DNA from: Gemmatimonadota bacterium
GTDB lineage: Bacteria > Gemmatimonadota > Gemmatimonadetes > Longimicrobiales > Gaopeijiaceae
Length of the DNA stretch: 59,837 nucleotides
NCBI GenBank assembly: GCA_012960225.1
Contig: DUBS01000055.1
Span: forward strand, 1-59,837
Direction of reading: 5' to 3'
Shown here piece after piece: positions 54,726 through 59,837 of this stretch. The translations under genes were made by a program, and so were the position numbers. The notes under the pieces were generated by a model. It made no database searches, was not told where the DNA came from, and worked only from the letters and a program-made list of their open reading frames with translations. Position 1 is the stretch's first letter, and each line of letters opens with the position of its first letter.

Positions 54726-56975
54726 ATGCATTTTCCGTCAACCACATGCTTTCTCATCACTATTCTTGCATTCACATGGGCAGGGGAAGTCAGTGCTCAA
54801 CAGCGAACCTTCACATTCATGGATGTTCAGGAACTTAAGCGTGCTGGGTCATGGGTCCCTCGGTCAGACGGGGCCTTAATGCTCTATACCGTCAGCACGC
54901 CTGATTGGGCAGAAGCGAACTCGCAAAGTGATATCCATATCGTGTCACTGGCGGATGGGGTGTCTTCGAGCCGAAGACTCACATTCACCGACGATAAGAA
55001 TGAAACGCAGCCCACTTGGGCTCCGGATGGATCGTTTTTCGTATTTCTATCGAATCGTGACTCCGAAGGACCTGAGGGCAACCAGTTGTATATGATGCGT
55101 CACGACGGTGGTGAAGCTCAGAAGGTCACGGAAGCTGAAGAAGGGATATCAGGGTTTGATTTCAGCCCAGATGGGCGCTGGCTTGTTTATCGCAGTGGCG
55201 AGTCCGGACAGGAGCAACTATTTGGGATATCAGTCGCTGATTTGCCTGCGGGTGAAGCTGAGCAGATCACGGAGGGTGAAGCCGGCATCGAACAGTGGGA
55301 TTTCAGCCCTGACGGAGGCCGTATCTACTTCATACGTCCTGACGAGTTCGATGAGGATGAGAAACTGCGTTTGGAGGAAGGCTTCACTGTGGACGTAAAG
55401 AACGCTACGACCCCCCTGTCTAAGCTTTGGTCCCTGGACGTTGTTTCAGGCACTGAAAGCCCGATGACGACCAGTGGATTGTACAGTGTTGATGCGTTTA
55501 CGGTCTCACCAGATGGTCGTTGGATAGGCTTTACAGGCGGATCATCTGAGCGTTACGAAAGAAATATCACACAAGCTCGTCTCTACACAGACCAGTACCT
55601 TTTGGAGGCGAGTAGCGGACAAGTCGAGCGTCTAACAGACAACTATGAGGTTGGTGAGTCCGGACTGAGCTTCTCGCCGGATAGCCGCTGGATTGTATTC
55701 ACAGCTCCGGACGATATGGAGCGCTATTCGATGACCAATAGCCGGATGTATGTCCGTGTTGTGGGCGACAGCGGTGGAGAGTTCCGGAAGATTGGCACGG
55801 ATTTCGATGAGAATATACGAGCTGGTTTCTGGTCAGATGATGCTAACACCATCTATTTCAATGCGGGTGTGGCGGTTACCACCCAGCTTCATGCGGTTGA
55901 TGTCCAGAGTGGCCAAGTGCGCCAGCTTACACACGAGCGAGCAGCTCTTTCGGTTAGCCGCGACGAGGACAGTGGTGTGATCCTGATTGGATATTCGGAT
56001 CCCGTTACTCCGCCTACGGTCTTCACGACTGCGGGTGTAGAAGGAGTAATGGATCGTTCGTCCTGGATTCAGCTTGTTGATGCGAATCCGCAACTGAGAG
56101 ATGTCAGTTTTGGCAAGGAAGTGGAGGTCACCTGGACTTCAACAGACGGGAAGACCGTGGGTGGAGTTCTAGTCTATCCGGTTGGGTACTCAGAAGGAAC
56201 ACGCTATCCGCTGATCGTTGCGATTCACGGGGGTCCCGCGTCCGCGGACCAACTTCGATTCAATGGTGGATACAATGCACAGGTCTATGCGGGAGCAGGC
56301 TATGCAGTTCTTAAGCCTAACTACCGAGGGTCTACGAACTACGGTAACGCTCATCGGACAGACATCGTAGGTGACTATTTCACTCTCGGCTTCGATGACA
56401 TCATGACAGGTGTCGATCACCTGATCGAGGAGGGTATCGTTGACTCCGAACGTATGGGAGCTCTGGGCTGGAGTGCCGGTGGCCACTGGTCAAACTGGAT
56501 TTTGACGCACACTGACCGCTTCAAGGCCATAAGCTCAGGTGCGGGTACGATGAACTGGATCAGCATGTACGCTCAGAGTGACGTTCAGCGGAACCGTCAG
56601 TTCTATATCGGGGATGACTTCCTCTACGAGAACTTTGATCCGTACTGGAATCAATCTCCACTGAAGTACATTGCTGATGCGAAAACCCCGACGATGGTTC
56701 ACGTAGTTGAGGGCGATCCGCGAGTGCCAAGCCCGCAGTCCGTAGAACTCCACATGGCGTTAAAGAAGCTTGATGTTCCGACGGAGTTGTTCATGTATCC
56801 TGGTCGTAGCCATGGGATTCCTGATCCTAGAAACCGCCTGGTCAAAGCAGTCAGTGAGATGGCATGGATGGACCACTATGTCAGAGGTATCGGTGACACA
56901 TTTGAGTGGAAGCAGGTCTTAGAGACGCTTGAAGCCAAGAAGGAGCGCCCAAGAGCGATTTCAGACCACTACTAA
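54726..56975 (+). CDS. Secreted S9-family (DPP/acylaminoacyl-type) peptidase
   Basis: 749 residues: signal peptide (GEVSAQ), N-terminal seven-bladed WD-like propeller (FSPDGRWLVYRS, VSPDGRWIGFTG, FSPDSRWIVFTA), then the alpha/beta-hydrolase peptidase domain. The catalytic triad is Ser in GWSAGGHW, Asp in EGDPRVP and His in GRSHGIPD; HGGP forms the oxyanion region. ATG 54726 has GAGGA 5 bases upstream; the frame is open earlier without a signal. Together with the M14 peptidase it fits extracellular peptide breakdown for uptake. Confidence 0.92.
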   Translation: MHFPSTTCFLITILAFTWAGEVSAQQRTFTFMDVQELKRAGSWVPRSDGALMLYTVSTPDWAEANSQSDIHIVSLADGVSSSRRLTFTDDKNETQPTWAPDGSFFVFLSNRDSEGPEGNQLYMMRHDGGEAQKVTEAEEGISGFDFSPDGRWLVYRSGESGQEQLFGISVADLPAGEAEQITEGEAGIEQWDFSPDGGRIYFIRPDEFDEDEKLRLEEGFTVDVKNATTPLSKLWSLDVVSGTESPMTTSGLYSVDAFTVSPDGRWIGFTGGSSERYERNITQARLYTDQYLLEASSGQVERLTDNYEVGESGLSFSPDSRWIVFTAPDDMERYSMTNSRMYVRVVGDSGGEFRKIGTDFDENIRAGFWSDDANTIYFNAGVAVTTQLHAVDVQSGQVRQLTHERAALSVSRDEDSGVILIGYSDPVTPPTVFTTAGVEGVMDRSSWIQLVDANPQLRDVSFGKEVEVTWTSTDGKTVGGVLVYPVGYSEGTRYPLIVAIHGGPASADQLRFNGGYNAQVYAGAGYAVLKPNYRGSTNYGNAHRTDIVGDYFTLGFDDIMTGVDHLIEEGIVDSERMGALGWSAGGHWSNWILTHTDRFKAISSGAGTMNWISMYAQSDVQRNRQFYIGDDFLYENFDPYWNQSPLKYIADAKTPTMVHVVEGDPRVPSPQSVELHMALKKLDVPTELFMYPGRSHGIPDPRNRLVKAVSEMAWMDHYVRGIGDTFEWKQVLETLEAKKERPRAISDHY

Positions 56976-57015
56976 GAAGTTCCTTTATTGAGCTGAGCAG
57001 GTGGATCTTGCTCCG

Positions 57016-58002
57016 TCAGGTGGTGAGCACGGTCGAGCCTACGGTCTGGCGGTTCTCCAGGTCTCGATGGGCCTCGGGAACATCTGATAGTGGATACTTT
57101 TGGCCAATGTGTGGGGTGACCTTACCGGATAGGACCATATCGAAGAGCTTGGATATGCCTTCAGCAGCTTCGGTCGGATCAGTGTAGTGATGCGCTAAGA
57201 CAGGACGTGTTAGGAATAGCGAACCGCTTTGTGAGAGTAAGAGTGGAGGTACAGGTGGTACGGGCCCTGATGCATTTCCGAAGGTTACCATCATTCCACG
57301 AGGTCGAAGGGATTTGATCGAAGCCTCGAAGGTGGCAGCTCCAACCGAATCATACACAACGTCTACTCCTCTCCCATCCGTCATTTCTCGAACCCGATCA
57401 GCTACATCTTCGACTCGGTACAGGATCACCTCGTCACACCCACTTATTCGTGCTAATTCACCTTTTTCCTCTGATCCCACTGTACCAATAACCCTTGCAC
57501 CTAGAGCGCTGAGCCATTGTGAGGCGATCAATCCAACTCCCCCAGCGGCTGCATGGAGTAGAACCACATCTCCGTCCGAGATAGGGAACGTCCGATTCAC
57601 GAGATACTCTACTGTGCACCCTTTGAGCATGATTGCGGCAGCAGTGTGATCATCAATCGCATCCGGAAGTCGAGCTAGTCGTGTTTGTGGCAGAACTCTC
57701 TTTTCACTGTATGATCCGGGCGGCCCATTTCCTGTGTATGCCACTCTTTCACCAGTGCTCAGGTCATCCACATTTGACCCGACTGCTTCAATAATTCCGG
57801 CGGCTTCTACTCCCGGTATGAAAGGCAGTTCTAGCGGATAGAGGCCGGTTCTGTGGTATACGTCGATGAAGTTGAGGCCTACAGCTGTGTGGCGGATCAG
57901 CACATCGGTTGCCCCGAGTGATGGCAACTCGCTTTCCTGCCACTCCAGGACCTCGGGTCCTCCGAACTGACTTACGACGATCGCTCGGGTCTTTTCATTC
58001 AT
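57016..58002 (-). CDS. NADPH:quinone oxidoreductase (zinc-free MDR)
   Basis: 328 residues, medium-chain dehydrogenase fold of the QorA type: HTAVGLNFIDVYHRTGLYP, PGVEAAGIIEAVGSNV and the nucleotide motif AAAGGVGLIASQWL. It lacks the zinc cysteines of alcohol dehydrogenases. It reduces quinones or other enones with NADPH. It has no signal, so it is cytoplasmic. It is 55 bases downstream of the epoxide-hydrolase-like gene. Confidence 0.9.
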   Translation of the reverse strand: MNEKTRAIVVSQFGGPEVLEWQESELPSLGATDVLIRHTAVGLNFIDVYHRTGLYPLELPFIPGVEAAGIIEAVGSNVDDLSTGERVAYTGNGPPGSYSEKRVLPQTRLARLPDAIDDHTAAAIMLKGCTVEYLVNRTFPISDGDVVLLHAAAGGVGLIASQWLSALGARVIGTVGSEEKGELARISGCDEVILYRVEDVADRVREMTDGRGVDVVYDSVGAATFEASIKSLRPRGMMVTFGNASGPVPPVPPLLLSQSGSLFLTRPVLAHHYTDPTEAAEGISKLFDMVLSGKVTPHIGQKYPLSDVPEAHRDLENRQTVGSTVLTT

Positions 58003-58057
58003 GTGCGCAATTTCTCTGGATTGAGATTGAACGGCTGGCCATATCTGTTGGGGAGGG

Positions 58058-58999
58058 TTAGCGGCCTCTCCATTGTTCTAGATGTTCAACGAGCAACTCG
58101 TTGAGGTCGTCGGTAGCTTCTTCGGCGATCCAATGACTTACGCCCTCAAGGACTTCGAATTGGTAGGGGCCCGTCACGAAATCTTCGGAAGCCTCGGCAG
58201 TTCCTCGGTCGAAACAGCAGTCCTCCGTGCTCCAGACATAGAGCGTGGGGGTAGAGACCATTGCAGGGGAGGCAGGCGGAGCATCTCCCTGGGAGGGTAT
58301 CGCGGAGCGATACCAGTTAAGTGCAGCCCGAAGTGCATCCGGAGTACCGAGCAGGCTGAGGTAGAGATTGAGGTCTGTTTCTGAAGAGCTGAACTGGGAC
58401 AGTATGCTCTTGAGAAGCTGTGCCTCATTCGCCAGAAAAAGTTGTTCCGAGCCCGCTGATCGGAACATCGTCATGTAGCTGGATGCTTGTGATTGTGCGG
58501 AATTTGGATCTGACAGCGCGCTTGCAAAAGCAGTCATGTGGGGTGTAGAGAGAGCGACCAGCGACCGGATGCGTTCGGGTGCGGATGAAGCAAGGATCCA
58601 CGCTACCGCGGCTCCCCAGTCATGCCCAACCACATGAAAACGCTCATACCCAAGAGCTGTTGCCATCCCCAGCACGTCCCCTACGAGTTCTTCCATCACA
58701 TAGTCGGATTCCTCTGGAGGGCGGGCCCCTACGGAGTACCCTCTTTGATTCGGTGCCACAACTCGAAAGCCGAGAGCGGCCAGGACCGGCAATTGATTAC
58801 GCCATGCGTAGCCAGCTTGAGGAAACCCATGCAACAGCAGCACGAGTTCGCCATCCAGTGGTCCCGCTGCAAGCGCATCAAATACAAAATCTTCGACGGA
58901 AATCTCTATCTGCTCCAATTCATTCCCCGTGGATTGTGCAAGATATGGAGGCGCGATCCACCCCAACGTGATACTGACTAACAAGATTGATCTTAACAT
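58058..58999 (-). CDS. Secreted epoxide-hydrolase-like alpha/beta-hydrolase
   Basis: 313 residues: signal peptide (PPYLAQ), then HGFPQAGYAW (oxyanion region), VVGHDWGAAVAW with an Asp nucleophile as in epoxide hydrolases and haloalkane dehalogenases, lid, acid near WSTEDCCF, and His in GVSHWIAEE. The HGFP motif is typical of epoxide hydrolases. GAGG lies 8 bases before ATG 58999. It opens a minus-strand pair with the quinone oxidoreductase. Confidence 0.85.
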   Translation of the reverse strand: MLRSILLVSITLGWIAPPYLAQSTGNELEQIEISVEDFVFDALAAGPLDGELVLLLHGFPQAGYAWRNQLPVLAALGFRVVAPNQRGYSVGARPPEESDYVMEELVGDVLGMATALGYERFHVVGHDWGAAVAWILASSAPERIRSLVALSTPHMTAFASALSDPNSAQSQASSYMTMFRSAGSEQLFLANEAQLLKSILSQFSSSETDLNLYLSLLGTPDALRAALNWYRSAIPSQGDAPPASPAMVSTPTLYVWSTEDCCFDRGTAEASEDFVTGPYQFEVLEGVSHWIAEEATDDLNELLVEHLEQWRGR

Positions 59000-59146
59000 G
59001 GCGATGCCTCGTTTTTGCTGGGATCAGAGGAGTATACGCTTACATCGGTGCCAAGACATCTGGAAGAGCGAGTGGGCCCTAGATCCTGGCAACCGAGAGA
59101 TGAGCATCTATCTTTCCAGTGATTACTGCTTAGCCGGGAGAACAAA
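59000..59146. promoter_or_regulatory. Divergent intergenic region
   Basis: About 145 bases between the epoxide-hydrolase-like and DinB genes, likely with both promoters. No clear motif. Confidence 0.35.
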
Positions 59147-59686
59147 ATGCGTCACATCCGCTTTTTCTTGGCAGCTATACTTGCTGCTGCCTTTGCTGTG
59201 CCTCTTTCAGCCCAGCCTGCACCTTCCCAGTTCGGGGAAGAGATTTTGGGTCAGTTTGAGGCTTCGGCACGTAAACTTGTGGCTCTCGCCCAGGTGATGC
59301 CATCTAATACCTATAGTTGGCAGCCCATGGAGGGTGTGTACTCAGTAGCGAGGGTCTACACACATATTTCCCGCTATAACTACATGTATCCTGACCAGAG
59401 CCTTGGTATCGAATCTCCTATGGGAGCCGCGGAGTACGGACGATGGGAAGAAGAAGTTGTTGACAAAGACAAAGTAGTGGAGATCCTTGGCGCCTCGATG
59501 GACCACGTCCGGGCAGTGATTGATCAAATGTCAGAGAAAGAATTCAGTAAGCCGACCCGCCTTTACGGGAGGGAGGTCGGCCAATGGGCAGTTCTCTTAC
59601 AGCTTGTCACCCATATGAACGAACATCTCGGTCAAGCGATCGCATATGCGAGGATGAATCAAGTAATTCCTCCGTGGTCGAGCTAG
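59147..59686 (+). CDS. Secreted DinB-family protein
   Basis: 179 residues: signal peptide (PLSAQ), then a DinB four-helix domain with the His ligand set of the family (YTHISRYNYM and THMNEHLGQAIAYAR). DinB-like proteins bind a metal and some are thiol-dependent transferases; exported forms are of unknown function. GGGAG is 7 bases before ATG 59147. Confidence 0.87.
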   Translation: MRHIRFFLAAILAAAFAVPLSAQPAPSQFGEEILGQFEASARKLVALAQVMPSNTYSWQPMEGVYSVARVYTHISRYNYMYPDQSLGIESPMGAAEYGRWEEEVVDKDKVVEILGASMDHVRAVIDQMSEKEFSKPTRLYGREVGQWAVLLQLVTHMNEHLGQAIAYARMNQVIPPWSS

Positions 59687-59698
59687 GAGAAACTCATT

Positions 59699-59837
59699 AT
59701 GTCCCGCCAACCTCAATTGTTCATCAGTGTAGTCATACTCACCACCGTATTCAGTTGCCATAGCCAACAAATGGAGTCGCCTGACCTCTCGGAGGTGGAA
59801 ACTATGGGGGACCAGGAACCTGGTTCGAAATTGGCTC
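59699..59837 (+). CDS. Partial lipoprotein gene at the window edge
   Basis: ATG 59699 with AGGAG 9 bases upstream, then 46 codons open to the edge of the window. The N-terminus has a lipoprotein signal (ILTTVFSC), followed by an acidic segment. The gene runs past the window, so the product cannot be named. Confidence 0.75.
   Translation, partial: MSRQPQLFISVVILTTVFSCHSQQMESPDLSEVETMGDQEPGSKLA

Noticed and set aside
1..59837. tRNA, rRNA, insertion sequence or prophage genes
   Set aside because: None recognised by eye on either strand; a tRNAscan or IS search would be decisive.

Overview
The window looks like a piece of a free-living, probably marine, Gemmatimonadota chromosome. This is an inference from gene content and not a marker-gene result. 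The pointers are a TonB-dependent receptor with an N-terminal carboxypeptidase-regulatory-like domain, a two-domain M14 peptidase, a secreted S9 peptidase, several LVIVD/NHL/YVTN propellers, secreted creatininase-like and DinB proteins, and a small lipoprotein (26606-27049) with the Cys-bounded beta-sandwich pattern I associate with that phylum. I see no rRNA, tRNA, CRISPR array, insertion sequence or phage gene. Genes are dense, often overlap by 4 bases, and many products carry Sec, Tat or lipoprotein signals.

Layout. (1) 0.5-3.2 kb: two divergent Tat-exported PLP enzymes. (2) 3.3-12.8 kb: a block of secreted beta-propellers. On the minus strand are a YVTN propeller and an Ig-like/LVIVD protein. 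On the plus strand are an amidating-lyase-like NHL propeller, a di-haem cytochrome c, a PQQ dehydrogenase and two more NHL propellers. (3) 12.8-14.1 kb: a serine hydrolase of the beta-lactamase fold. (4) 14.2-26.6 kb: a divergent catabolic island. The minus strand has FadJ-like protein, 4CL-type CoA ligase, thiolase and SDR; the plus strand has an acyl-CoA dehydrogenase and a complete five-gene Liv-type ABC importer. This suggests uptake, CoA activation and beta-oxidation of an organic acid. (5) 26.6-36.0 kb: lipoproteins, hydrolases, an LVIVD protein, DUF305, an amidohydrolase, a catalytically dead-looking SUMF1-type protein and an RnfD/UnbU-like membrane protein fused to Cys-rich Sel1 (Hcp-type) repeats. 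(6) 36.1-41.2 kb: ilvB-ilvN-ilvC-ilvD, preceded by an Ile/Leu/Val-rich leader peptide and a rho-independent terminator, which is a classic attenuator layout. (7) 41.4-48.9 kb: a third Tat-exported PLP enzyme (MalY-like), a Tat hydrolase, a DUF5818/creatininase pair, an FAD oxidoreductase, and a secreted Ig-like protein beside a cytochrome c/PHM-like copper monooxygenase fusion. (8) 49.0-59.8 kb: M14 peptidase, TonB receptor, S9 peptidase, quinone oxidoreductase, epoxide-hydrolase-like enzyme, DinB protein and a truncated lipoprotein gene at the edge.

The most interesting points are the ilv leader/attenuator (36169-36331), the presence of both halves of a peptide-amidation-type chemistry (PAL-like propeller at 10358-11512 and PHM-like copper domain at 47521-48903) as separate exported proteins, the PQQ dehydrogenase with an Asp+2 motif typical of lanthanide enzymes, the transporter plus beta-oxidation island, and three unrelated exported PLP enzymes.
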